DNA of 64,000 nucleotides, from assembly GCF_046115515.1 (NCBI RefSeq), contig NZ_CP175953.1; one strand, given 5' to 3'. Origin of the DNA: Gracilimonas sp017641085. GTDB lineage: Bacteria > Bacteroidota > Rhodothermia > Balneolales > Balneolaceae. Position numbers and translations under genes: made by a program. The notes beneath the pieces are model-generated. The model searched no databases. It worked only from the letters and a program-made list of their open reading frames with translations, and was not told the DNA's origin. Positions 51,840-60,632 of this stretch are shown here, piece by piece; within the stretch, counting starts at the first letter, position 1; each line of letters opens with the position of its first letter.

Positions 51840-54830
51840 TTGATTATTAAGCGGTTTACATTATTAGGGTTTTTTGCACTTTGGCTTTGTGTAGCCCAAG
51901 CTCAAAAATATAATTTAAAAACCTACTCGGTTAACGACGGCCTTCCATCCAGTCAGGTTTATGATATTCACTTGAGTGACAATGGGTTCGTATGGTTCGC
52001 AACGGCCTTTGGCCTGGTGAAGTTTGATGGTTTCGAATTTGAAACTTATGATAAAAAAAATGGGCTCAGAGATGAAATTATCTATGATATCTTTGAAGAT
52101 TCAAAAAAAAGATTCTGGGTATCTACTGAAACAGGAGGAGTTGGATTATTAGAGGGGGATTCTGTTAGATACGATCCGGAATTTTCGGTGTTGGATACCA
52201 TGCTGATAAATTATGTGATTGAGTCACCGGGTAAAGAAATATGGTTCGGCACCGATGCACATGGAGTGATGGTTTGGGATGGCTCGTCTTACAACAGAAT
52301 AACAACAGACTCAGGGCTTCCAAGTAATCAAATTTGGGATATTCAATTCCTAAGAGAAAACGAGGTCTGGATTGCAACGATGAATGGGGTGGCTGTTTAT
52401 AAAGAAGAACACGGTATTTTTAAATCCTGGAAAAAAGAAGATGGGTTAAGCGGAGAGATTACATACCAGGCTTTTGAGGCTTCTGATAATACGATTTGGA
52501 TCCCGACCAATTCAGGCATAACACTTATAAGTGCACAGGATGAGCTGAATACCATCACGGAAATCAATGGTCAGAAACTGGGATATATATACAATATTGC
52601 TGAAGATGATGATGGGTTGATTTGGATAGGAACCGAGCGGAAAGGGTTATACTGGTTTGATGGAGAAGATTATACCCACATCACCAAAAAAAATGGATTG
52701 AGCAGTAACTATATCTACCGTCTGATTAAAGCAGCTGATGGCACCATTTGGGTTGCAACAGATGGAAATGGAGTAAGTATTTTTAAAGACAAGCAATTCA
52801 GGTTTTTTGATAAAGATAGCGGAGTTCTTTCGAATGGAGTTTATAGCCTTTTCCAGGATGAAGAAGGTGTAATCTGGTTTGGTAAAGAAGACGGACTTGG
52901 AAGCTATAATGAAGGGAAATTTAAAACTTATGAGATACCCAACGAAATCTTTGATGAGGATGAAATTTGGGATATCGAGCAACTGCCCAACGGGAACCTG
53001 TTATTACTAACCTATAACTACTGGATTCTCGAATTTGACGGGGAGAGGTTTTTCCGTTCATCCATGAATGAACCGCTGATGGATTATTATATCAATGATA
53101 TCATGGTGGAGGAGAATGGTGATATTTGGATAGGTACCGGTCAATCTTTGATTAAATATGACAACGGAAATCTTGAGGTTTTTAATCCAAGCGAGGAGTA
53201 CTGGCAAGCATACATCAACCTGATTTATAGTGACAGCAAAGGAAATTTGTGGTTGGGAACAGAAGGAGGGCTTGCAAAATTTGATGGCGAAGATTTTGTT
53301 TATTTTACTGAAGAAGAGGGTTTAAGAGGTTCCAGTGTATATGAGATAAAAGAAGACTTCAGAGGGAATATCTGGATCGGAACTAATAAAGGTCTTTATG
53401 TTATTAAGGGTTTTGGAGAAGAGGGTTCATCGGTAGTAATAGAAGTTTTTGAACCTGATGAGATCTTTTTACCTGAAACAATATCTCTGCTTTTTGATGA
53501 TAATGGAGGACTTTGGCAGGGAACCAATGGCGGTCTAAATTATTATGATGTAGAACAGTGGTATAAGAGCGGAACCATGAATAAAGTGCACTTTGCACTT
53601 AGGGAATATGGAAAGGGGTTGGAATTTAATGGGGCAGCCGCATTGGCAGCAGCAGACGGGTACCTGTGGTTTGGAACTGCTTCGAACGGTCTGTTACAAT
53701 ATAAATCCGAGAAGCCACCAACCTCCATTCACAGAAAATCTCCATCAACTTTTATAAGAAAGGTTTATGTAAACGAAAGAAAAGTATATGACCAAAGCAC
53801 TACATCTGACGATTTCAATGGACTTAAACTGAAGCACAACCAAAATAATGTTGAAATAGAATATGGAGCGGTAAACTATAAAGATCCTTACCGAATGTTC
53901 TATCGGTATAGATTGAACGGATTTGAAGAGAAATGGAATACCGGCTACGATAAAAGAGAGGCTGTATATACGAATCTGAGCCCGGGAGAATATTCCTTTG
54001 AGGTCATGTCGAAGTCTCCCGCATCGGATTGGAGTAATCAGGCCGCTGCTATTACCATAGAAATAGCTAAACCTTTTTGGTTAAGTGGCTGGTTTATCCT
54101 TTTATGCGTAGTTACCGGCGGAGGAATCATCTTTTTTACTGTTCAGGTATATGTAAACATCGTTGAAAAGAGAAAATTAAAGGAACTTGTTGATGAACAA
54201 ACAGCTGATTTGAAAGAGGCTCTTTCTGAAAAAGAAGTACTTCTTAAGGAAGTTCATCACAGGGTTAAGAACAATATGGCTGTAGTTTCAGGTTTGCTGG
54301 ATTTGCAAAGTTGGAAGATGGATGATGGGCATGCAAAATTAGCTTTAGAGAATAGCAAGCTACGAATACAAACAATGTCTTCTATCCATGAAAAGCTATA
54401 TCAGAATAAGGACCTTTCTAAAATTGACTTTAAGACATTTGCAGAGGATTTGGTGCGAAATGTCGCAAGCTCTCTTAAAGGGGATGATAAGGAAGTAACA
54501 GTTGATTTAGATATTGAGGAGGGGAGTATTAGTGTAAATTCCGCTATCCCATGTGGTCTCATTCTGAATGAAGCCTTGAGTAATTGTTATGAACATGCTT
54601 TTAAGGAAACCGATAAGGGGAGTATTAAAGTCTTCTTCCGGTCGATTAATGAGCATGAGTATAAGTTGGAAGTGAAGGATGATGGAATTGGTATTCCTGA
54701 ACAGCTGATCAATTCTAAATTGTCTACGCTTGGGCTTACACTCATCAACTCATTGGTTTCACAAATAAAAGGAACTGTTGAATACAAAAATGAAAAAGGG
54801 ACCACTATCAGCATAGTGATCCCTAAATAA
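51840..54830 (+). CDS. Propeller-type sensor histidine kinase without receiver
   Basis: The 996-residue protein has a signal peptide, about a dozen regulator-propeller repeats forming a periplasmic sensor (through about 640, repeated WxGTxxGLxxF patterns), a Y_Y_Y domain (about 690-755), one membrane helix (about 760-785) and a kinase core with HisKA_2 motif EVHHRVKNNMAVVSGLLDLQS and ATPase box GIGIPE. The HisKA_2/HWE-like core is like those of light- and stress-type kinases. It has no receiver or DNA-binding domain, so its partner lies elsewhere. The start is TTG at 51840, since no ATG precedes the signal sequence. Confidence 0.94.
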   Translation: MIIKRFTLLGFFALWLCVAQAQKYNLKTYSVNDGLPSSQVYDIHLSDNGFVWFATAFGLVKFDGFEFETYDKKNGLRDEIIYDIFEDSKKRFWVSTETGGVGLLEGDSVRYDPEFSVLDTMLINYVIESPGKEIWFGTDAHGVMVWDGSSYNRITTDSGLPSNQIWDIQFLRENEVWIATMNGVAVYKEEHGIFKSWKKEDGLSGEITYQAFEASDNTIWIPTNSGITLISAQDELNTITEINGQKLGYIYNIAEDDDGLIWIGTERKGLYWFDGEDYTHITKKNGLSSNYIYRLIKAADGTIWVATDGNGVSIFKDKQFRFFDKDSGVLSNGVYSLFQDEEGVIWFGKEDGLGSYNEGKFKTYEIPNEIFDEDEIWDIEQLPNGNLLLLTYNYWILEFDGERFFRSSMNEPLMDYYINDIMVEENGDIWIGTGQSLIKYDNGNLEVFNPSEEYWQAYINLIYSDSKGNLWLGTEGGLAKFDGEDFVYFTEEEGLRGSSVYEIKEDFRGNIWIGTNKGLYVIKGFGEEGSSVVIEVFEPDEIFLPETISLLFDDNGGLWQGTNGGLNYYDVEQWYKSGTMNKVHFALREYGKGLEFNGAAALAAADGYLWFGTASNGLLQYKSEKPPTSIHRKSPSTFIRKVYVNERKVYDQSTTSDDFNGLKLKHNQNNVEIEYGAVNYKDPYRMFYRYRLNGFEEKWNTGYDKREAVYTNLSPGEYSFEVMSKSPASDWSNQAAAITIEIAKPFWLSGWFILLCVVTGGGIIFFTVQVYVNIVEKRKLKELVDEQTADLKEALSEKEVLLKEVHHRVKNNMAVVSGLLDLQSWKMDDGHAKLALENSKLRIQTMSSIHEKLYQNKDLSKIDFKTFAEDLVRNVASSLKGDDKEVTVDLDIEEGSISVNSAIPCGLILNEALSNCYEHAFKETDKGSIKVFFRSINEHEYKLEVKDDGIGIPEQLINSKLSTLGLTLINSLVSQIKGTVEYKNEKGTTISIVIPK

Positions 54831-54858
54831 CCGTTAATTAGTTTCTTACTTTATTTAG
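54823..54858. repeat. Inverted repeat CTAAATAA/TTATTTAG across two convergent stops
   Basis: CTAAATAA (54823-54830) and TTATTTAG (54851-54858) are perfect complements. Each ends in the TAA stop of its gene, the propeller kinase on one strand and the enoyl-CoA hydratase on the other. Confidence 0.6.
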
Positions 54859-55615
54859 ATTTGAACTTCTTGATGAAGTTTTTGGTGAAATCAGACAGCA
54901 CCAGTCGCCCACTAATTTCAGCCCGTTGTTCGAGCAGTAAATCCCAGTCTTCTGTTCCTTTCCAGAGAACGGCTTTCAGGTTTTTCAAGGCTTCAGGGCT
55001 GCTTTTGGCTAATTCGGCAGCTAATGTCCTTACAGCCTGGTCCAGATCGTAAGTAGAGTCGAAAATTTTGTTAAACAAGCCATTCTCCAGGGCCCATTCC
55101 GCATCGTACCAGTTAGTGGCGTCAATGGAAAGGGCTGAAAAAGCACTCTTGCCAACCTTGCGCTCAACGGCCGGGCCAACTACAAACGGACCGATACCAA
55201 GAGCCAGTTCGCTCAGTTTGATATCTGCTTTTTCTTCGGCAAAGGTATAATCTCCGGCTGCAGCAATCCCAACTCCACCGCCTACAGTTTTACCATGAAC
55301 CCTCACGATGATTAGCTTCGGGCAGTTACGCATGGCATTTAAAACCAGGGCAAATCCCATGAAGAATTCTTTCCCTGTATCGTAGTCATCGATGGCAATG
55401 AGCTCGTCAAAAGATGCACCGGCGCAAAAAGCTCCGTCACCGCGACTTTGGATTACAAGAACCCTGATATCATCATTCTCGCCTGCCTCGGTGATAGTCT
55501 GTGCCAATTTTCTGAGGATGGCTCCGGGTAAAGAATTCCCTTTGGGGTGGTAGAACTCGATAGTCCCAATGTTGTTGTTGATAGTGAGATTTACTGCTCC
55601 GTTCTGTTCTGACAT
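54851..55615 (-). CDS. Enoyl-CoA hydratase/isomerase family protein
   Basis: The 254-residue protein has the crotonase fold: AFCAGASFDELIA with the oxyanion-hole glycine (about 63-75), then GGGVGIAAAGDYTFAEEKADIKLSELALGIGPF (about 113-145). The usual second catalytic acid region reads LALGIGPFVVGP. It is the last gene of the paa set; the clustering suggests a role in the beta-oxidation-like steps of ring-opened phenylacetate, alongside PaaG (63107). Substrate cannot be told from sequence; paaF would be a plausible name, but I do not assert it. Confidence 0.88.
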   Translation of the reverse strand: MSEQNGAVNLTINNNIGTIEFYHPKGNSLPGAILRKLAQTITEAGENDDIRVLVIQSRGDGAFCAGASFDELIAIDDYDTGKEFFMGFALVLNAMRNCPKLIIVRVHGKTVGGGVGIAAAGDYTFAEEKADIKLSELALGIGPFVVGPAVERKVGKSAFSALSIDATNWYDAEWALENGLFNKIFDSTYDLDQAVRTLAAELAKSSPEALKNLKAVLWKGTEDWDLLLEQRAEISGRLVLSDFTKNFIKKFKSK

Positions 55616-55638
55616 TTTTTCCTATTTCAAAGTTTGTT

Positions 55639-55727
55639 TAAAAACCGCAGAGTGCACAGAGGATTCGCAGAGTTCGCAATGAAGACTCTGCGTCCTTTGC
55701 GCAAACTTGGCGGTCTTTGCGTTTAAA
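55639..55727. repeat. Inverted repeat of CGCAGAGTTCGCA/CGCAAAGACCGCC type
   Basis: The left arm contains CCGCAGAGTGCACAGAGG and TTCGCAGAGTTCGC; the right arm contains CTCTGCGTCCTTTGCGC and TGGCGGTCTTTGCG. It fills the gap between paaZ and the hydratase gene. A related element of the same unit type lies at 58832. Confidence 0.75.
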
Positions 55728-55728
55728 A

Positions 55729-57795
55729 TTACTGTTCGTCTATAGGTAATTTGTTTTTCCTCTTCATAAGAGTCAAAATAGTGTATTCCGCAACAACGAC
55801 ATTCTCCTGATTTGTTACTTCCACATCCCAATAAACCACTCCGAAAGGAAATGGATCATCTTTCTTTTGCTGGCGGACATTCTTTCGTTTAAGGATCAAT
55901 TTAGCCTGAATGGTATCGCCTGGGGCAACTGGAGCCACGAACCGTAGATTTTCCAGGCCATAATTAAGCATCACCGGACCTTCATCGGGATCAACAAACA
56001 AACCTGCTGTAGCTGAAAGTACGAAATAGCCATGGGCTACAATCTTGCCAAACAGAGACCGGGATGCAGCTTCAGGATCGGTGTGTGCATAAAAATGATC
56101 TCCGCTTAATTCTGCAAATTCTTCAACGTCTTTATCAGTAACAGTTCGCTTATCAGTGGTTAAAGCTTCGCCGATCTTAAGCTCTTCAAAGTACTTCTGG
56201 AAGGGATGCTTATCCGATTCCTCGGTTTCAGCTCCTTTGATGTGTTGATTAACAATATTTCGAAGAGTAGTAGGCGATCCCTGTAAGGCAACCCGCTGCA
56301 TGTTATGAAGCACAGCACGTGCCCCACCCAGCTCTTCACCGCCACCGGCATGTCCGGGTCCACCATGCACAAGGGAGGCTATGGGTGATCCATGTCCGGT
56401 AGACTCCTCGGCGGAGTTCCGGTTGATCACCATAAAACGCCCGTGGTAAGGAGCGCATCCCAGGGCAACCTCTTGCGCAATTTCATCATCAGCGGTAAAA
56501 AGAGAGCCCACGAGTGAGCCATTTGCTTTATTGGCAAGGTCGATGGCCTCCTGCGTGTTCTTGTAAGGCATGACGGTTGTCATTGGGCCGAAAGCCTCTA
56601 GCCGGTGAATGTCATCAACCTGCATGGGCTTGTGACAAACAAGTACTCTTGGGTTAGTAAAAGCACCATTTTGTTTACCGGTTGAAGCATACACCGTTTC
56701 TGTAATCTCTGATAGCTGCTGTAGCTGTTCTTCAAAACGTTCAGCCTGAAGGTTGCTGGCCAAAGGGCCCATCCGTGTTTCCTTCTCAGCAGGGTGACCT
56801 ATTGTTGTTTTCTCCAGCCGGGCTTTCAGTGCTTCAATGACATCATCAACCAAATTCTCAGGAACAATGGTCCGCCGGATGGCCGTACATTTTTGCCCGG
56901 TTTTAACGGTCATTTCATTCGATACTTCCCTGATGAAAAGTTTAAATTCTTCCATCTCGGGCGTTACATCTTCCCCAAGAATAGAGCAATTGAGTGAATC
57001 GGCCTCCAGGTTAAAAGGCACGTTGTTTGCGATGATATTGGGATGTGCCTTCAGTTTTTTTCCAGTGACGGCTGATCCGGTGAACGCCACCATGTCTTGG
57101 CTAATCAGGTGATCCAATAAATCGCCAGGCTTATCTGCGGCAATAAATTGAACAGATCCTTCCGGAAGGATGTCCGCCTCTATCATATCTTTGAAAACTT
57201 CCCAGGCAAGATAAGAACCAGTGGGAGCCGGCTTTACGATAACGGGCATACCGGCAATGATGGCTGGTGCCAATTTCTCCAGCATTCCCCAAACCGGAAA
57301 ATTAAATGCATTGATGTGAACGGCCACTCCGTGACGAGGAACGCAAATATGTTGCCCCATGAAGGTGCCTTTGCGGGAAAGTCGTTCAGTGTCACCTTCC
57401 ACATGCCAGGGCAGGTCCGAAAGTTCCCGGCGTGATTTACTGGAAATGCCAAAAGCGGTAATCAGCCCCCCTTCAATATCAATCCAGGAATCTTTGCGGG
57501 TGGCGCCTGTATGGGTAGAGATTTCATAATACTTCTCCTTTCGCTCCATCAAATACTGCCCAAGAAATTTAATCTTGAAGGCCCGCTCGTGGATACTCAT
57601 CTCGCGGAGTTTTGGTCCGCCCACTGTACGTGCATACTCCAGCGCTGACTTGTAATCAATCTCGGCTTCCACCATTTGGGCAACCGGCTCGTTAGTTACG
57701 GCACTAACCAGGTCAGTTTCTGCACCTTCATTGAGCCATTCGCCTTTAATGTAGCTGGTAACTCGTATTTGGTTTCTGGTTTCTTGTTCTTTCAT
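55729..57795 (-). CDS. paaZ: Bifunctional PaaZ: oxepin-CoA hydrolase and semialdehyde dehydrogenase
   Basis: The 688-residue protein joins an aldehyde dehydrogenase domain (about 15-515) and a C-terminal MaoC-type (R)-hydratase domain (about 545-685). Catalytic Cys is seen in KTGQKCTAIRR and Glu in NLEADSLNCS; the hydratase carries GDHFYAHTDPEAA with the Asp/His pair. It opens the oxepin-CoA ring and oxidises the resulting semialdehyde to 3-oxo-5,6-dehydrosuberyl-CoA. The first dozen residues (MKEQETRNQIRV) precede the usual start region (IKGEWLNEG) and are encoded by repeat-like AAGAAACCAGAAACC sequence. Four-helix-bundle gene just upstream. Confidence 0.95.
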   Translation of the reverse strand: MKEQETRNQIRVTSYIKGEWLNEGAETDLVSAVTNEPVAQMVEAEIDYKSALEYARTVGGPKLREMSIHERAFKIKFLGQYLMERKEKYYEISTHTGATRKDSWIDIEGGLITAFGISSKSRRELSDLPWHVEGDTERLSRKGTFMGQHICVPRHGVAVHINAFNFPVWGMLEKLAPAIIAGMPVIVKPAPTGSYLAWEVFKDMIEADILPEGSVQFIAADKPGDLLDHLISQDMVAFTGSAVTGKKLKAHPNIIANNVPFNLEADSLNCSILGEDVTPEMEEFKLFIREVSNEMTVKTGQKCTAIRRTIVPENLVDDVIEALKARLEKTTIGHPAEKETRMGPLASNLQAERFEEQLQQLSEITETVYASTGKQNGAFTNPRVLVCHKPMQVDDIHRLEAFGPMTTVMPYKNTQEAIDLANKANGSLVGSLFTADDEIAQEVALGCAPYHGRFMVINRNSAEESTGHGSPIASLVHGGPGHAGGGEELGGARAVLHNMQRVALQGSPTTLRNIVNQHIKGAETEESDKHPFQKYFEELKIGEALTTDKRTVTDKDVEEFAELSGDHFYAHTDPEAASRSLFGKIVAHGYFVLSATAGLFVDPDEGPVMLNYGLENLRFVAPVAPGDTIQAKLILKRKNVRQQKKDDPFPFGVVYWDVEVTNQENVVVAEYTILTLMKRKNKLPIDEQ
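57776..57786. repeat. Left arm of a short inverted repeat flanking the second four-helix-bundle gene
   Basis: CTGGTTTCTTG matches the complement of CAAGAATCCAG (58215-58225) at 10 of 11 positions. It lies inside the first codons of paaZ. The surroundings are low-complexity GAAACCAG-type repeats, so the match alone is modest evidence. Confidence 0.4.
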
Positions 57796-57804
57796 TCCTT
57801 TAAT

Positions 57805-58170
57805 TTACTTTTGTGATCTTTCAACAGATTGAATAAAAAGATTCAATTTTCTTCCAAGCTTGTCATTAAGCTCAATGAGCTCTTTGTAAAAGGCTTCATT
57901 ATTTAAAGATTTGGTTTCGAATAGAGAATCAAGGTGATCCCGTGTTTCATCGTTAGAAGCTAATGCAAAAATAAGAAACCGAATATACTCCTGAGTATAT
58001 CTTCTTCTTCCATAACCCTCTACAATATTTGATCTTACCGATTTTGAAGATCGACGAATTTGACTGGCAGTTTCAAACTGTTCGAATTTTGGTAAAGAAA
58101 AGGTCATTTTGTGAATCCTATTAGATTGTTCTTTAGCCAGCTTCCAAATTTCTTGATTTCTATAGCTCAT
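57805..58170 (-). CDS. Four-helix-bundle protein of the 23S rRNA intervening-sequence-protein family
   Basis: This 121-residue protein is a second family member: MSYRNQEIWKLAKEQS, then the hallmark ASQIRRSSKSVRSNIVEGYGRR and a helical C-terminus ending SVERSQK. It differs markedly from the copy at 42689, so the two are old paralogues or independent acquisitions. It sits between paaY and paaZ on the same strand and would be cotranscribed with them, although it has no known role in phenylacetate breakdown. Short inverted arms (57776-57786 and 58215-58225) enclose it. Function inferred only as nucleic-acid or protein binding. Confidence 0.92.
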   Translation of the reverse strand: MSYRNQEIWKLAKEQSNRIHKMTFSLPKFEQFETASQIRRSSKSVRSNIVEGYGRRRYTQEYIRFLIFALASNDETRDHLDSLFETKSLNNEAFYKELIELNDKLGRKLNLFIQSVERSQK

Positions 58171-58205
58171 TTCAAAAGTGTCAATTTAAGAGAAGTAGAA
58201 CTAGA

Positions 58206-58233
58206 ATCCAGTTTCAAGAATCCAGTTTCGAGT
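58206..58233. repeat. Two direct 14-bp units at the paaY end, right arm of the enclosing repeat
   Basis: On the minus strand GAAACTGGATTCTT is followed by GAAACTGGATTCTA. The first unit encodes the last codons of paaY (KLDS then TGA), so the gene's C-terminus is made of repeat sequence. The segment includes the arm at 58215-58225. Confidence 0.7.
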
Positions 58234-58816
58234 TCCCCCACGTCTCATATCCCATCTGTTGGACTTCCCGATCTTCAGGGACTTCCCGCAACGGTTTACA
58301 TTCTTTCAGAGTCTCATGAAGTTCGCCCGGCAGTTGCTGATATAATTCAGTTCCTTTTGATTTCCAGGCCGCCATTTCATCCGTCACATCTTTAACGATT
58401 TTTGCAGGATTCCCCACAACAACTTTCCGGTCTGGAATTTCCATTCCTTCCGGCACAAAAGCTAATGCCCCTACTATGGATTCTTTTCCAATTTTCACGT
58501 TATCCATGATGACAGCATTCATTCCAATCAGGCAGTTCTTCCCGAGATGCGCTCCATGAATGATAGCTCCGTGTCCCACATGGGCGCTTTCTTCTAAGGT
58601 AACCGTCACGCCGGGAAACATATGGATGGTACAGTTCTCCTGAACATTGCAACCATCTTTGATAACGATTTTACCCCAATCACCACGAATAGCCGCACCC
58701 GGACCTATGTACACATCTTTCCCTATAATCACATTGCCTGTTACCGCTGCCTGAGGATGCACAAAAGCCGATTTGTGAACGACTGGTTTGAAGCTATTAA
58801 ACTCATAAATTGCCAT
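58214..58816 (-). CDS. paaY: PaaY, gamma-carbonic-anhydrase-fold thioesterase-type protein
   Basis: The 200-residue protein is a left-handed beta helix of hexapeptide repeats (about 10-135: VTGNVIIGKDVYIGPGA, NVQENCTIHMFPG, AHVGHGAIIHG) with the three metal-binding histidines of gamma-class carbonic anhydrases. The C-terminal helix contains CKPLREVPEDREVQQMGYETW, a PaaY-type end. In studied systems PaaY is a thioesterase that protects the pathway from trapped CoA esters. It follows paaJ by about 100 bp with a CGCAAAG inverted repeat between. The last six residues (NSKLDS) derive from a repeat. Confidence 0.9.
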   Translation of the reverse strand: MAIYEFNSFKPVVHKSAFVHPQAAVTGNVIIGKDVYIGPGAAIRGDWGKIVIKDGCNVQENCTIHMFPGVTVTLEESAHVGHGAIIHGAHLGKNCLIGMNAVIMDNVKIGKESIVGALAFVPEGMEIPDRKVVVGNPAKIVKDVTDEMAAWKSKGTELYQQLPGELHETLKECKPLREVPEDREVQQMGYETWGNSKLDS

Positions 58817-58831
58817 AGATCACCATTTTTT

Positions 58832-58918
58832 GAACCGCAAAGAGCGCTAAGGTTACGCAAAGTTCGCAAAGAAATTACTTAGCGTTCTTTGCGAGATCTC
58901 CGCAGACTTTGTGGTTGA
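58832..58918. repeat. Inverted repeat of CGCAAAG units between paaJ and paaY
   Basis: AACCGCAAAGAGCGCTAAGG and CGCAAAGTTCGCAAAG face GCGTTCTTTGCGAG and CCGCAGACTTTGTGGTT. It fills the space between the paaJ stop (58922) and the paaY start. Confidence 0.8.
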
Positions 58919-58921
58919 TTA

Positions 58922-60130
58922 CTATGTTTTCTCCAGAATGACTGCCATTCCTTGCCCAACACCTACACATAGCATGCATAAAGCATATTTGTGTGAATCT
59001 TTTTCGTGAAGTTCTACAGTGGCTGTTTGCAATAGTCGCTGTCCGGTCATGCCCAATGGGTGTCCTAAAGCAATAGCTCCTCCGTTCGGGTTGAGCCGGG
59101 GATCGTTATCATCCATTTCCAGCATTCGTGTTACACCTAAAGATTGGCCTGCAAATGCTTCATTCAATTCAATTACATCCATGTCGTCCAGTTTCATTCC
59201 CGCTCGTTTCAATACTTTTTGAGCGGCTTCAACCGGACCTAATCCCATAATTCGGGGCTCAATACCTGACACGGCATGGGCTACAATTCGGGCTTTGGGT
59301 TTGAAACCAAAATCCTTCACGGCTTTATCTGAAGCGACCAGCAAGGCTCCGGCACCATCATTCAGACCTGATGCATTTCCAGCAGTAACGGTCCCGTCTT
59401 TCTTGAATGCAGGACGAAGTTTAGCCAATACTTCAGCAGTAGTATCCGGACGCATAAATTCATCATGTTCAAATAAATATGGATCTTGTTTTCTGCGGGG
59501 AATTTCTACGGGTACAATTTCTTTAGCCAATCGACCAGAATCGCGCGCAGCTCCGGCTTTTTGTTGACTCCAGGCTGCAAATTTATCCTGATCTTCCCGG
59601 CTGATAGTATGCATTTCCACTACATTTTCTGCGGTCATCCCCATTCCATCGGTGCCGTACATCTCTTCCATTTTAGGATTGATGAACCGCCAGCCGAAGG
59701 TTGAGTCATGCATTTCAGTAGTTCCGGAATAGGGAGAGGAACCCTTTCCTAAAACAATGGGTCCGCGGGTCATGTGTTCCACTCCTCCGGTAATAAATAC
59801 GTCTCCTTCGCCGGCTTTTATGGCATGGTAAGCCTTTACGGTGGCACTCATACCTGAGGCACATAATCGGTTCACGGTTTCACCTGGAACAGAAACAGGA
59901 ATTCCAGCCAATAATGAAGCCATGCGAGCAACATTTCGGTTATCTTCCCCAGCTTGGTTTGCACAGCCTAAAATCACATCCTCAATCGCTTCAAGATCTA
60001 ACCCCGGGTTTCTGTTTATAAGTTCTTTGATGGGAATTGCCGCCAGATCATCAGCCCGGATGGGAGAAAGCGATCCTTTTAATTTTCCAATGGGAGTTCG
60101 TATTCCGTCAACGATATATGCTTCAGACAT
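58922..60130 (-). CDS. paaJ: 3-oxoadipyl-CoA / 3-oxo-5,6-dehydrosuberyl-CoA thiolase PaaJ
   Basis: The 402-residue thiolase has the acyl-accepting Cys in NRLCASGMSATV (near 88), His in GGAIALGHPLGMTG (near 355) and the second catalytic Cys in CMLCVGVGQGMAVILE (near 386). Length and residues fit PaaJ/PcaF-type thiolases, which cleave two C2 steps at the end of the phenylacetate pathway to give acetyl-CoA and succinyl-CoA. Its paa neighbours support PaaJ; a general acetyl-CoA acyltransferase cannot be fully excluded. Confidence 0.92.
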   Translation of the reverse strand: MSEAYIVDGIRTPIGKLKGSLSPIRADDLAAIPIKELINRNPGLDLEAIEDVILGCANQAGEDNRNVARMASLLAGIPVSVPGETVNRLCASGMSATVKAYHAIKAGEGDVFITGGVEHMTRGPIVLGKGSSPYSGTTEMHDSTFGWRFINPKMEEMYGTDGMGMTAENVVEMHTISREDQDKFAAWSQQKAGAARDSGRLAKEIVPVEIPRRKQDPYLFEHDEFMRPDTTAEVLAKLRPAFKKDGTVTAGNASGLNDGAGALLVASDKAVKDFGFKPKARIVAHAVSGIEPRIMGLGPVEAAQKVLKRAGMKLDDMDVIELNEAFAGQSLGVTRMLEMDDNDPRLNPNGGAIALGHPLGMTGQRLLQTATVELHEKDSHKYALCMLCVGVGQGMAVILEKT

Positions 60131-60158
60131 ATAATTTTAAATTTTGAATTCTAAATTT

Positions 60159-60581
60159 TTAATTACCCAAATCATGCTGCTTTCCTGTCCTGTAAACCGT
60201 ACCTCTGAACTCAGCAACCAGATCTTTATCCTGATTGGATACCTTTACCTTATAAACCCCGATTGTTCGTCCATTTTGAAGTTCTTCGGTTTCAGCCGTT
60301 AAAACATCCCCAACAGATATTTTTTTGGTGAAGTTGATATTATTCTCCAAAGCCAGTGAAATAGCCCCTCGGGAATTTGAGGCAAAAGCCAAGGCGCTGT
60401 CCGCGAACGAAAAAGTAATCCCGCCATGACAAACACCAAATCCATTGGTCATTTCTTCTCTGATTTCCATCGAGAGTTTGCAATAACCGGGTGCCGATTC
60501 CAATACCTCGATACCCATCCACTGTGAGAACGGGTCGTTTGCGAGCATATGGTTTATAACAGGATTGATGTCTTTACTCAT
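60159..60581 (-). CDS. paaI: Hotdog thioesterase PaaI
   Basis: The 140-residue protein has the PaaI hotdog pattern: NGFGVCHGGITFSFADSALAFASNSRG, with the catalytic Asp in FADSALA, and ends in MSKDIN... through YRTGKQHDLGN. PaaI hydrolyses phenylacetyl-CoA derivatives that leave the main pathway and so frees CoA. It lies between paaH and paaJ on the same strand, as in many paa operons. An AT-rich 28-bp gap separates it from paaJ; an AGCTG-type repeat lies upstream at the paaH end. Confidence 0.92.
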   Translation of the reverse strand: MSKDINPVINHMLANDPFSQWMGIEVLESAPGYCKLSMEIREEMTNGFGVCHGGITFSFADSALAFASNSRGAISLALENNINFTKKISVGDVLTAETEELQNGRTIGVYKVKVSNQDKDLVAEFRGTVYRTGKQHDLGN

Positions 60582-60598
60582 AGTTTTGGTGCAAAGTT

Positions 60599-60632
60599 AT
60601 CAGCCGTTAGTAGTTTGATAGCTGACCGCTAT
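60599..60632. repeat. Reduced AGCTG-family inverted repeat between paaI and paaH
   Basis: TATCAGCCGTTAGTAG and TGATAGCTGACCGCTA form the arms. On the minus strand TAGCGGTCAGC contains the paaH stop codon (60629-60631). Confidence 0.7.

Noticed and set aside
55622..55831. Cys-rich short minus-strand frame before the hydratase gene
   Set aside because: It overlaps the paaZ end and consists of the translated CGCAGAG inverted repeat, so it is not a gene.
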